Source: Paenibacillus sp. FSL K6-0276
Lineage (GTDB): Bacteria > Bacillota > Bacilli > Paenibacillales > Paenibacillaceae
NCBI RefSeq assembly: GCF_037977235.1
Contig: NZ_CP150276.1
Span: forward strand, 620,001 to 684,000
Length of the DNA stretch: 64,000 nt
Reading direction: 5' to 3'
Shown: in pieces, positions 9,393-17,172 of the stretch
Layout of the letters: each line of letters begins with the position of its first letter
Position numbering within the stretch: position 1 is the stretch's first letter
The notes under the pieces: generated by a model
What the model was told of the DNA's origin: nothing
The model's input: only the letters and a program-made list of their open reading frames with translations
Databases searched by the model: none
Made by a program: the position numbers and the translations under genes

Positions 9393-9503
9393 AACATATC
9401 AGAAAGTATATATTTGGGGCCCCCGCAAAGTACCTGAGTACTCATCAAAGCAAAGCCTCACTTTGTGGGGATATTTTGTGAGATCGATAAGCAGTAAGAA
9501 TAA

Positions 9504-10325
9504 CTATTTGGCAAGCAATTGATTGATAAAATCAGTGGTAGAAGCAATCGCAAGCTCCAATTGTGGAGTGGTGCCAGCAAAAGGATGCACAGTGCTGAAG
9601 GTATGATTACCCTCAGGAATCTGCACCCAGTTAATATCTGGTCGGAGTTTGCTGAGTTGCTCAGATCCTTGCCGGAGGTGTGCTCCATCCTGACTCCCTT
9701 GAATAAGAACAACCGGGAAGGCCGCTGTCTTCATACGTTCAAGGATATTATAACGTTCTTTTTGGTTCTCCATATCTTCTAAAATAACAGCATCTAGCGG
9801 CATTTGTTGGCCAGTACGTCCATTAAGAACATGGGTTCGTCCTGTTTCCTTCATCTCCTGCTTTTGCTCTTCTGTCAACAAATCGAGCTTCGTAACCCCG
9901 TTCCAGGAGATGACCCCGCTAACTTCATTGGGATGGTCAAGCGTGTAGACCAGACAAATTCCCCCTCCGAGACTATGGCCGAGAAGGAATAAGGGCAGGC
10001 TTCCGAATTTCGGATGCTGGCTAAGATAGGACAATAGGATTTCCATATCCTTCAGCTCACGACGATAGGTGTTGCGGGCGAATTTCTCAAGCTCAGTAAA
10101 ATTTAGTAGATCTTCTCCGATTCCAGCATGAGAGAAGTTGAAGGTAATCACTTCATGATCATGGCTGAGAGTAGTGGCAATGTAAGGAAACATCCCCCAA
10201 TCTTTGAATCCCTTATAACCGTGCGCAATAACTATAAGGCTCTTAGGCACTCCTTGGGCAGGAAAGTGCGAGCAGCGGAGAACAGCATCATCTCCGGCAG
10301 GTATTTTGAAATTACGATGCTTCAT
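9504..10325 (-). CDS. Alpha/beta hydrolase (prolyl-oligopeptidase/dienelactone-type lipase fold)
   Basis: Predicted soluble hydrolase of 273 residues. An oxyanion-type segment VIAHGYKGFKDWG lies near residue 32, the nucleophile elbow is LLGHSLGGG around residue 115, an acid lies in VLIQGSQDGAH, and the catalytic His is in EGNHTFSTVHPF. The ATG at 10325 has GAGGGG upstream. Substrate is not predictable; such proteins are often annotated as esterases or acylglycerol lipases. It stands alone between convergent nadE and divergent acpS. Confidence 0.85.
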   Translation of the reverse strand: MKHRNFKIPAGDDAVLRCSHFPAQGVPKSLIVIAHGYKGFKDWGMFPYIATTLSHDHEVITFNFSHAGIGEDLLNFTELEKFARNTYRRELKDMEILLSYLSQHPKFGSLPLFLLGHSLGGGICLVYTLDHPNEVSGVISWNGVTKLDLLTEEQKQEMKETGRTHVLNGRTGQQMPLDAVILEDMENQKERYNILERMKTAAFPVVLIQGSQDGAHLRQGSEQLSKLRPDINWVQIPEGNHTFSTVHPFAGTTPQLELAIASTTDFINQLLAK

Positions 10326-10531
10326 AGGGTAATCCCCTCTCTATATATAAAAATGAAGTAAATCAGCGAGTCCACCACGACGATGCTGGATAGACTTCCA
10401 AAGTATTTTCTTTTAAGATAGCAGAAAGAATCTTACTGGACTATAATTTTTATAAGAAATGAACAACCTGTATGAGGATCATACCATTATTGAAGTAGTA
10501 TAGGATACACGTCCATAAGGAGCGTGAAATT

Positions 10532-10930
10532 TTGATTTACGGAATTGGACATGATGTGTTAGAAATTGAACGAATATCAGAGGTAATGCATAGGGGACTG
10601 GGAAAGAAATTTAACCAACGTGTCCTAACGGAGCGTGAGTACCAACTTGCTGAGCAACGAGGTGGAAGATTGGCTGAGTTCGTAGCAGGGCGTTTTGCTG
10701 CCAAGGAAGCCGTTGTGAAAGCCTTAGGCTGTGGCATCGGCAATGTAGTTGGTTTTCAGGATATTGAGATATTACCTGACCGTAAAGGTAAGCCAGAAGT
10801 CACCTTATCGTGCGAAGCCTGGAGCAGATTAGGTCTGCCTGAAGGACAAAAGTATACCATTCATCTTACGATAACACATGGCCGTGATTTGGCTTCGGCT
10901 TTTGCGGTTGTGGAGGGGTTAGGTTCATGA
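10532..10930 (+). CDS. acpS: Holo-[acyl-carrier-protein] synthase
   Basis: Transfers 4'-phosphopantetheine from CoA to a serine of acyl carrier protein. 132 residues. The family motifs are present: GHDVLEIERI with the Mg-binding Asp near residue 8, and GRFAAKEAVVKALGCG with the second metal-binding Glu. The start is TTG with AAGGAG (10517-10522) nine bases upstream, which decides it. It is followed after 36 bases by mutY on the same strand, so the two may be cotranscribed. Confidence 0.95.
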   Translation: MIYGIGHDVLEIERISEVMHRGLGKKFNQRVLTEREYQLAEQRGGRLAEFVAGRFAAKEAVVKALGCGIGNVVGFQDIEILPDRKGKPEVTLSCEAWSRLGLPEGQKYTIHLTITHGRDLASAFAVVEGLGS

Positions 10931-10966
10931 ATTGAACCGTGATAATAGAGGGCAAGGAGAGTTACA

Positions 10967-12301
10967 ATGACACAACAAGATTTACAAGGTCAACGAGAAC
11001 TAGAAGAACGAGAAGAACGACAGGATTTGCAGGAACAAGAAGAAGGGCGAGATTTAAAAGAAGGACAAGATTTGCAAGATCAAGCTGAACGACAAGAACA
11101 ACAAGAACTGGAGCTGCGGGAGGCCAAGCAATTTTTCAGTTATCATTTGCTGGAATGGTATCAAGGGCAGAAACGCGATTTGCCATGGCGCAGGCACCGT
11201 AATCCTTATTATATTTGGATTTCTGAAATTATGCTGCAGCAGACAAGGGTAGACACGGTGATCCCTTATTTTAATCGTTTTATAGAACGATTTCCGACGG
11301 TGGAGTCTCTCGCTGACGCGCCTGAGGAGGATGTACTTAAGTGTTGGGAAGGTTTAGGGTATTATTCCCGTGCGCGTAATATACAACATGCAGCCAAGCA
11401 GGTGAAGGAGCTTTATGGTGGGCAAGTGCCGAACGACCGTGAGGCGGTATTCAGCTTAAAGGGAGTGGGTCCTTACACAGCAGGGGCCATCCTCAGTATC
11501 GCGTTTAACAGACCAGAACCTGCGGTGGACGGTAATGTGATGCGGGTGTTGTCCCGATACTTCCTCATCGAGGATGATATCGCTAAGGGACCCACCCGCG
11601 TGAAAATGGAGCGACTGGCGGCTGAGCTGATCCCGGAGGGAGAAGCTGCATCTTTTAATCAGGCGCTCATGGAGCTCGGGGCGCTCGTATGCACCCCGAA
11701 ATCACCGAGCTGCTTAACCTGCCCGGTGATGGAGCATTGCGCCGCGCGGCTGGCGGGCTGCGAGACTTCGCTGCCCGTCAAGACCAAGGCGAAGCCGCCG
11801 CGCCCAGAGGAGCGGCTGGCGGCCTTAATCGAGGGCCGCGGTGCCCACGCGGGCCAAGTGCTCATCCGGCAGCGGCCACAAAGCGGGCTGTTAGCCCGCA
11901 TGTGGGAGCTGCCGCACTGGCAGGCGCCGCCAGCGGAAGGCGGCGCCAAGAGCGCGCGGCTGCCGGAGGCCGCGGCGCTGGACCGGCTGCGCCGGTCACT
12001 GCGGCAGGCCGGGATCTCTGCCCGGCCTGAGGAGCACTGGATGGCTGCTGAGCATATCTTCAGCCATATTGTGTGGACCCTGCAGGTATATCGCTGCAGG
12101 GAAGAGGACGCCCTTCCGCTGTCAATGGCGGCAGAAGGACGGGCGGTGTACAACGCGGATACGGGGCTGTTCCCAGAGGTGGACAGCAGCAATCCCATTG
12201 AGAGATTTGAGGACGGTACCGCTAGTCCAGAGGATAGCGGAGCTGTTCGCTGGATCACCCGTGAGGACATGGCCAATTATGCCTTTCCAATGTCTTCTTG
12301 A
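10967..12301 (+). CDS. mutY: A/G-specific adenine glycosylase with frameshifted C-terminus
   Basis: Base-excision repair enzyme removing adenine opposite 8-oxoguanine. The HhH-GPD core is clear: catalytic Glu in ISEIMLQQT, helix-hairpin-helix LKGVGPYTAGAI, catalytic Asp in PAVDGNVMRVLSR, and an iron-sulphur cluster C-X6-C-X2-C-X5-C. A C-terminal NUDIX-like 8-oxoG recognition domain follows. Oddities: residues 2-50 are a Q/E/D/L-rich repetitive extension absent from usual MutY, although the ATG has a good AAGGAGAG site. About 11740-12060 is much GC-richer than its surroundings. The frame ends after YAFPMSS, whereas the next frame reads NVFLKLLNLYF and continues to a stop at 12355-12357, so one A seems lost near 12289. 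The core should still be functional. Confidence 0.93.
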   Translation: MTQQDLQGQRELEEREERQDLQEQEEGRDLKEGQDLQDQAERQEQQELELREAKQFFSYHLLEWYQGQKRDLPWRRHRNPYYIWISEIMLQQTRVDTVIPYFNRFIERFPTVESLADAPEEDVLKCWEGLGYYSRARNIQHAAKQVKELYGGQVPNDREAVFSLKGVGPYTAGAILSIAFNRPEPAVDGNVMRVLSRYFLIEDDIAKGPTRVKMERLAAELIPEGEAASFNQALMELGALVCTPKSPSCLTCPVMEHCAARLAGCETSLPVKTKAKPPRPEERLAALIEGRGAHAGQVLIRQRPQSGLLARMWELPHWQAPPAEGGAKSARLPEAAALDRLRRSLRQAGISARPEEHWMAAEHIFSHIVWTLQVYRCREEDALPLSMAAEGRAVYNADTGLFPEVDSSNPIERFEDGTASPEDSGAVRWITREDMANYAFPMSS

Positions 12302-12357
12302 AGCTGCTGAACCTTTATTTCGATGAACAGGAAGAACAAGCAAAGTCAGAGAAGTAA

Positions 12358-12619
12358 GAGAAGTGTGAGATATATGAGTAGTAGCAGATATATGAGAAGT
12401 ACCAGATGTAAAGTATGCTTAAGTAGATGAAGTAATGAAATATATCCGAAATATCTGGAGTAAGAAATGTGTTGAATGCGATGATGTGTTGAGTGTGTTG
12501 AGTGTGTTGAATTACTAAATTTATTGAATGTTAAGTAAATTAAATGTATGGGTTGTGTGAAGAGAGAGTGAGGTATGCGCCTCTGATCGCTTACTTCACT
12601 CCCGCGGCTTAATTATAGG
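12358..12619. other. Low-complexity intergenic strip left of the IS element
   Basis: No gene seen. Contains purine-rich low-complexity sequence with AGATATATGAG twice (from about 12367 and 12386) and a 9-bp tandem repeat TGTGTTGAG of nearly three copies at 12485-12510. At 12566-12587 lies a segment ending GCGCCTCTGAT whose diverged inverse is found at 14334-14356 beyond the IS. Confidence 0.6.
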
Positions 12620-12628
12620 GAATTCCTC
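12620..12628. repeat. Target-site duplication, left copy
   Basis: GAATTCCTC, identical to 14156-14164, directly abutting the left terminal inverted repeat of the IS. Confidence 0.85.
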
Positions 12629-14155
12629 CACTAGCCTTGCAAAAAAGCTGACATCAGCGCGTCAAAATAAATAAGGGATATTTTTACAGTTATCTTTTAT
12701 CGAAGAAGAGAAAAAACAGTAACAGTCAAATACACATAGACAAATCACCATTTTTTTCAAATATATACTTCAATTGTATTTAGATCTGTTCAAGTATCTT
12801 TTTCAGCGCTTTTTCTTGATGGGATGAATACGAGGCCGCCCACTCTTTTTCTTCTTTTGACGTCCTTTCGAACTTCGGGCGGGTTGCCTGCTTAAAGCCA
12901 CAAGAAATTTTTCCCAGCTCTCCATCACGTAAATGCGAACTAACTTTAGCACTTCCCATGTACTTTTTGTTGTTTTCGTTTGCAACTTTACTAGGATGCA
13001 TAGGCCGTAGGCCAAAAGTGTCATGTAGATTTGGTTCCATACAGCATCGGGTTTGTAACTGTATAACTTAGCTAGATGAAGGTGCTGCTTCATCCATTTG
13101 AAGAAAAGCTCGATCATCCAGCGATCTCGGTACAAGTTTGCGATTTCTCGTGCCGAGATCTCCCACCTTGTTGTAACCACGCGATAGAGTCGGCCTTTAT
13201 CATCTTTGAATTCAACCAATCGCAGTGTTACTTTTTGATCAGGCTCCTTAGGAACCACCATTTCGACATCGGCGTCTCGTAAAAGACCGTAGTCTTCTTC
13301 TAGAATAGGCCGTTCATGGATAACTTTCGTCTTGCTATTTGTCTGTATTCGCGCAACAAAACGAATTTCTGCTTCTGCCCATTTCTTGAAAAAAGCATAG
13401 TTAATGTATCCACGATCCATCACATAGGTTGTGTTTTTATCTGTGAGAAGTTCGATCGTCACTTCCGAGTCAGCTACAGCTCCCGTCGATAAAATAACTT
13501 TGCTTGGATAAGCCATATCCGGAAAATCTGCGCAGAGGTAGGTATGCATTTTTACGCTATTTTGCTTTTTACTGCAGTAGGCCCACTGACCGTGAAAGTT
13601 AGGTAAAGAGATGGTGGTGGAGTCGATGATCGTTAGCTTTTTTAAATCTCGCACTTGTACATGGGATGATTCTCGCAAAGTCTGTGCAATACGTCGATTG
13701 ATTTCTTGAAAAGCGTACTGAAGCAGAAACGTAGGTAATTCGTTCAATTTACGTGAGAAACGGGAGGCGCTAATTGATGTTGTTCCTACTAGAGCCTGCA
13801 AATTTTCATTAGAACGTAAATGCTCTTCTATGGCAATAGGCTCTTCACGCCGAGCTAATTGAGCTTCGATGAAAAGAAAAATTGCGCCGCGAACGGTAAG
13901 CTTTTGAGCCCGATAATCTAAGATGTCACAGAGTGTTTCTGGTAAATCTAACAATTGAAGACATTGACTAATAACGGTTTGGTCTGGTACGATACCCATG
14001 CGAATTCTCCTTTTGATGAGGAAATGGGTAACCTGCCTATTCCTTAACATTAGGGGATTTTTTTATGGACTACCAGAGAAAAGACACCATTATATTCATA
14101 ATATGGTAATTATTTCATCCATTTTTCTCATGTCAGGTTTGATGCAAGGCTAGTG
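12629..14155 (-). mobile_element. Complete IS4-family insertion sequence, about 1.53 kb
   Basis: Ends are terminal inverted repeats of about 29 bp with roughly 25 matches. The outer 13 (CACTAGCCTTGCA at 12629-12641; TGCAAGGCTAGTG at 14143-14155) are perfect. A 9-bp direct repeat GAATTCCTC flanks both ends. One intact transposase fills the element on the minus strand. Perfect target duplication and an intact open frame indicate a recent, possibly active insertion. The target was a palindromic repeat: removing the IS and one duplication restores AGGGAATTCCTCCCTA. Confidence 0.93.
12803..13999 (-). CDS. IS4-family transposase (DDE)
   Basis: RNase-H-fold transposase of 398 residues. The first Asp is in LTIIDSTTISLP, the second in TYVMDRGYINY, and the Glu lies in the IS4 signature YRDRWMIELFFKWMK, which fits Y-(2)-R-(3)-E-(6)-K exactly. 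The C-terminus is strongly basic. The frame is open to 14050, but the ATG at 13999 follows AAGGAG seven bases upstream and lies inside the element, so it is preferred. No frameshift or internal stop is present; the gene looks intact. Confidence 0.95.
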   Translation of the reverse strand: MGIVPDQTVISQCLQLLDLPETLCDILDYRAQKLTVRGAIFLFIEAQLARREEPIAIEEHLRSNENLQALVGTTSISASRFSRKLNELPTFLLQYAFQEINRRIAQTLRESSHVQVRDLKKLTIIDSTTISLPNFHGQWAYCSKKQNSVKMHTYLCADFPDMAYPSKVILSTGAVADSEVTIELLTDKNTTYVMDRGYINYAFFKKWAEAEIRFVARIQTNSKTKVIHERPILEEDYGLLRDADVEMVVPKEPDQKVTLRLVEFKDDKGRLYRVVTTRWEISAREIANLYRDRWMIELFFKWMKQHLHLAKLYSYKPDAVWNQIYMTLLAYGLCILVKLQTKTTKSTWEVLKLVRIYVMESWEKFLVALSRQPARSSKGRQKKKKSGRPRIHPIKKKR

Positions 14156-14164
14156 GAATTCCTC
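14156..14164. repeat. Target-site duplication, right copy
   Basis: GAATTCCTC, identical to 12620-12628, directly after the right terminal inverted repeat. Confidence 0.85.
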
Positions 14165-14356
14165 CCTAAAATTAGGGCCGAAAGGGCCTGGATTTGATGT
14201 TTTTAGGGAAAACTCCCTATAATTTGGGTCGATACCTGAATTATGCTCCGGAATGGATGATTTAGAGGGAGTTTTTCCCTAATTACTCGTATTTATAGTG
14301 TATATGAGCAGAATTAGAGGGAGCTATTCCCTTATCAGAGGCACGATGACTCATTC
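14165..14356. repeat. Cluster of AGGGA-N4/5-TCCCT palindromic repeats
   Basis: Three intact palindromes, AGGGAAAACTCCCT (14205-14218), AGGGAGTTTTTCCCT (14266-14280) and AGGGAGCTATTCCCT (14318-14332), spaced about 52-61 bases, plus a fourth split by the IS (12617-12628 joined to 14165-14168). Each is preceded by a T/A-rich GAT or GAATTAG stretch and often followed by AATT. The outer boundary 14334-14356 is a diverged inverted copy of 12566-12587. Without the IS, the bounded unit would be about 255 bp. Coding function is not apparent. Confidence 0.65.
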
Positions 14357-14470
14357 GCGGGTCTGTCCAACAGCGGTACGACAAAGGGTGGGCCGGTCCT
14401 CATTCATTGATCCGCATCCAATTCTCATTTTTCGATCCTCGTCCAACCATTACTAAATGAATCATATGTT

Positions 14471-14552
14471 CCAAGAACCAAGAACCAAGAACCAAGAACC
14501 AAGAACCAAGAACCAAGAACCAAGAACCAAGAACCAAGAACCAAGAACCAAG
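14471..14552. repeat. Heptanucleotide tandem repeat (CCAAGAA), about 11.7 copies
   Basis: Eleven perfect copies of CCAAGAA followed by a partial CCAAG. No gene covers it and it is not within a clear leader. Flanking 14357-14470 shows nothing recognisable. Perfect short tandem arrays of this kind tend to vary in copy number. Confidence 0.95.
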
Positions 14553-14620
14553 TCCAGTCTATCGCCAACCATTCAAGCGACGTAAAAATGCGGTGTCTGA
14601 GGATAATGACCTACTCTGTT

Positions 14621-14682
14621 TGTTTTAAACGAACCCTGTTTCTAGCGAATGCTGTTTCAAACGAACTATCTTTCAAACGAAC
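14621..14682. repeat. 16-bp tandem repeat, four copies
   Basis: Degenerate copies of TGTTTCAAACGAAC plus two bases, beginning at 14621, 14637, 14653 and 14669, exactly 16 bases apart. No coding function is evident; it lies in the noncoding strip downstream of sodA. Confidence 0.75.
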
Positions 14683-14716
14683 CACGTTGTTAACCAACCA
14701 CACTCCTAACTAAACA

Positions 14717-14762
14717 AAAGAAGGTATCTCCTAGCCCATAGGGCTAGGAGATACCTTCTTTG
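14717..14762 (-). terminator. Strong terminator after sodA
   Basis: A 21-bp perfect stem (AAAGAAGGTATCTCCTAG then CCC, pairing with its inverse ending at 14761) around a 3-base loop. On the minus strand it ends in TTT and lies about 65 bases past the sodA stop. Confidence 0.85.
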
Positions 14763-14828
14763 TTTATGCTTAGTTAAACGGTGAAGTTACAGCCTATTGA
14801 GCTATGACTTTATCCGTAATATAATTCC

Positions 14829-15437
14829 TTATTTCGCGCTTTCGTAACGTTTGCCAACTTCTTCCCAGTTCACTACGTTCCAGAACGCTTTGATGTAATC
14901 AGGGCGTTTGTTTTGGTAGTTCAGGTAGTAAGCGTGCTCCCATACATCAAGTCCGAGGATTGGAGTAGCGCCTTCGCTGATTGGGTTGTCTTGGTTAGGT
15001 GTGCTTGTTACAGCCAGTTTGCCATCTTTAACAACTAGCCAAGCCCAGCCACTGCCGAAACGAGTAGTTGCTGCTGCTGCGAAATCTTCTTTGAATTTAT
15101 CAAATCCGCCTAGCTCGCTATCAATAGCTTCTGCCAATGCGCCAGTTGGTGCGCCGCCGCCGTTTGGTCCGATAACTTCCCAGAACAGGGTATGGTTAGC
15201 GTGTCCACCACCATTGTTGCGAACAGCAGTACGGATAGCTTCTGGTACAGCGTTCAGATCTGTAAGAAGTTCTTCGATGCTTTTGCCTTGCAATTCAGGT
15301 GCCTTTTCCAAAGCTACGTTCAGATTAGTCACGTATGTGTTATGGTGTCTGTCATGGTGAATTTCCATCGTTAATGCGTCGATGTGTGGTTCGAGTGCGT
15401 TGTTTGCATAAGGAAGTGCCGGTAATTGAAATGCCAT
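14829..15437 (-). CDS. sodA: Superoxide dismutase [Mn/Fe]
   Basis: Cytoplasmic enzyme converting superoxide to oxygen and peroxide. 202 residues. Metal ligands are His27 (MEIHHDRHH), His near 82 ([11 protein letters not shown]), and the Asp and His of [10 protein letters not shown]. The sequence ahead of the second His and [10 protein letters not shown] are typical of the Mn-type SodA of Bacilli. AGGAGGG precedes the ATG. A clear promoter is at 15474-15502 and a strong terminator follows, so it is monocistronic. A second, fused SOD gene lies 4 kb away (19509-20687). Confidence 0.97.
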   Translation of the reverse strand: MAFQLPALPYANNALEPHIDALTMEIHHDRHHNTYVTNLNVALEKAPELQGKSIEELLTDLNAVPEAIRTAVRNNGGGHANHTLFWEVIGPNGGGAPTGALAEAIDSELGGFDKFKEDFAAAATTRFGSGWAWLVVKDGKLAVTSTPNQDNPISEGATPILGLDVWEHAYYLNYQNKRPDYIKAFWNVVNWEEVGKRYESAK

Positions 15438-15473
15438 GGAAAAATCCCTCCTGAGTATATTAGAATTTGTATA

Positions 15474-15502
15474 GATAAAGAACTCTGGCGGTTTATCGTC
15501 AA
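15474..15502 (-). promoter_or_regulatory. SigA-type promoter of sodA
   Basis: On the minus strand TTGACG (15502-15497) and TTTATC (15479-15474) with a 17-base spacer, about 37 bases upstream of the sodA start. Confidence 0.6.
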
Positions 15503-15747
15503 AATTCTTTATTGTTGATATGTACTATAGGGTATCGCCCAATAGGATACTTTAATTAAACAGTATCTAGACCAATAATGCAACACTAAACAAACACAAA
15601 TGTTTATAAAGTATGATGGGAGTGTAAACAGGATTTACAATTGTATTGAAAATGTTAAAATGTAGAGCCTTCACCCCATAGACATATATCATTATAATTA
15701 CCCTTATAATGAAACAATGAATCTCACTCAAAATGTAAACGCTTGAT

Positions 15748-15761
15748 ATTAAGCGCTTTCA
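15748..15761. promoter_or_regulatory. cre-like site (CcpA box)
   Basis: ATTAAGCGCTTTCA matches 12 of 14 positions of the catabolite-responsive consensus TGWAANCGNTNWCA. It is in the 480-base gap between sodA and the GNAT gene, with another partial match TGTAAACGCTTGAT just before it. The rest of the gap (15503-15917) is AT-rich with no gene seen. It could act on either neighbour. Confidence 0.4.
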
Positions 15762-15917
15762 AAAGAAAAGTGATGATATCACGAGAAAAGTGTGCTTTAA
15801 TAGATTTAAAAGCAGGTATTCCTCGGTATTTGATGCTTTTTTTTTATTTTCTCAATGTTAAGGGAACCCCTTCTTTTTGTTAAATTCATAAGCCATAGAC
15901 AAGGGAGATTTTAAAGA

Positions 15918-16337
15918 ATGCACGTTCGTTCCTTTCAATTAAGCGACGTTAGCCCTGTGACTGATTTGCTGCAAACCGCATTATCGGAAGAATGTTTCGA
16001 GAACACTATCGAGCCTTTCTCCAGGCAGCTTTCATGGGATTCAGATCTCATTGTAGTTGCGGAAGATGAAGATGAAATTGTTGGAGCACTGATTGGTACG
16101 ATTGAGAAAAACCACGGTTGTTATTTCCGGATTGCTGTACATCCCGATTATCGCCGCAGAGGAGTCGGTAGAAGTCTGGTATCGGCTATGGAATCCAGGT
16201 TTCAAGCTCGTAAGGTCAGTGATATCTACGTTGCTGTCGATGAGCATAATTCTTTTGCTTTGCCATTATATGAAGCTATGGGATATAGCGAGAATCAAAT
16301 TTTCAAATCGGTCCGGAAGCTGAGCATTGTTGGGTAA
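15918..16337 (+). CDS. GNAT family N-acetyltransferase (RimI-like)
   Basis: Acetyl-CoA-dependent acyltransferase of 139 residues. The acetyl-CoA pyrophosphate loop is PDYRRRGVGRSLVSAM near residues 76-91. The preceding strands (IGTIEKNHGCYFRIAV) and C-terminal ALPLYEAMGY fit the fold. Similar to RimI-like proteins; the substrate is unknown. AAGGGAG at 15901-15907 supports the ATG. It stands alone on the plus strand ahead of the signal peptidase gene. Confidence 0.85.
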   Translation: MHVRSFQLSDVSPVTDLLQTALSEECFENTIEPFSRQLSWDSDLIVVAEDEDEIVGALIGTIEKNHGCYFRIAVHPDYRRRGVGRSLVSAMESRFQARKVSDIYVAVDEHNSFALPLYEAMGYSENQIFKSVRKLSIVG

Positions 16338-16527
16338 TTTTGATCACCTAGCTGCGTAAGCGGAAGCATTTTCTAAATAAAGAACTATAGTTGACGATAT
16401 AGTCTGTTTCATTCATACTCAAGCGTATTTTCCAGAAGTCCATTGCTAATGGCTGGGAGATATGCTTTTTTATTGTTATAATATCTGCAAGTATAGACTT
16501 CAATAATCGAGAATAAGAGGTGACATA

Positions 16528-17136
16528 TTGAGTCAGGAGCCCCAAGTAGAGTATATGCGAAATCGGAAGCAAAGACATAGAACATCCAGATCAAAGAAAG
16601 GCTTTGGAGGTCGTTTAGCCGAGGAATTGAAGGATTGGTTGCTTACGGCGGTAGTTGTTTTTGCGGTGATGTCGGTTCTTAATATTTTTGTGTTCAATAT
16701 ATCAACGGTTAAAGGCCAGTCTATGCAGCCAACGCTTGTGGAAGGTGAGAGGCTCTTCATTAATAAGCTTTCATTGATGTTTGTAAACCCGAAACACGGG
16801 GATGTCATCATTCTTCATGATCCGAGCACTGGACCCAGTCAGAAGGAGTTTTTAGTGAAACGAGTCATTGGCATACCTGGAGACATCATAGAAGTAAAGG
16901 ATCACCAGTTATATGTAAATGGAAAAATAGTGAATGAGCCCTATATAGATACCGAGATTGAAGACCCGGATTTTGCGGCGTTAACCGTGGAAAGCGGAAG
17001 CTATTTTGTCATGGGAGATAACCGGCATGCTTCAGCAAGCAAAGACAGTCGTTATTTCGGCTCCATCCCACAGGACATGATTGTAGGCAGGGCGGATTAT
17101 ATATGGTGGCCGCTGTCTAAACTGAAAGGATTATAA
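16528..17136 (+). CDS. lepB: Signal peptidase I
   Basis: Membrane-bound serine protease that removes signal peptides from secreted proteins. 202 residues with one N-terminal hydrophobic segment (about residues 37-60). The nucleophile Ser is in GQSMQPTL, the general-base Lys in VKRVIGIPGD, and the C-terminal box is MGDNRHASASKDSR. The start is TTG, with AAGAGGTGA just upstream (16514-16522). Bacilli usually carry several such genes (sip), so the exact orthologue is not assigned. The queG gene follows 36 bases later and may be cotranscribed. Confidence 0.95.
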   Translation: MSQEPQVEYMRNRKQRHRTSRSKKGFGGRLAEELKDWLLTAVVVFAVMSVLNIFVFNISTVKGQSMQPTLVEGERLFINKLSLMFVNPKHGDVIILHDPSTGPSQKEFLVKRVIGIPGDIIEVKDHQLYVNGKIVNEPYIDTEIEDPDFAALTVESGSYFVMGDNRHASASKDSRYFGSIPQDMIVGRADYIWWPLSKLKGL

Positions 17137-17172
17137 GAAAGTCATAGACGATAAGAAAAGGAGAAGGCGGAA

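Noticed and set aside
11659..12276. 205-residue minus-strand open frame opposite mutY
   Set aside because: It is an effect of the GC-rich patch, which removes stop codons in other frames; composition is S/R-rich and the sense frame is clearly MutY.
14471..14552. CRISPR-like array
   Set aside because: Units are 7 bases and contiguous without spacers, so it is a simple tandem repeat.
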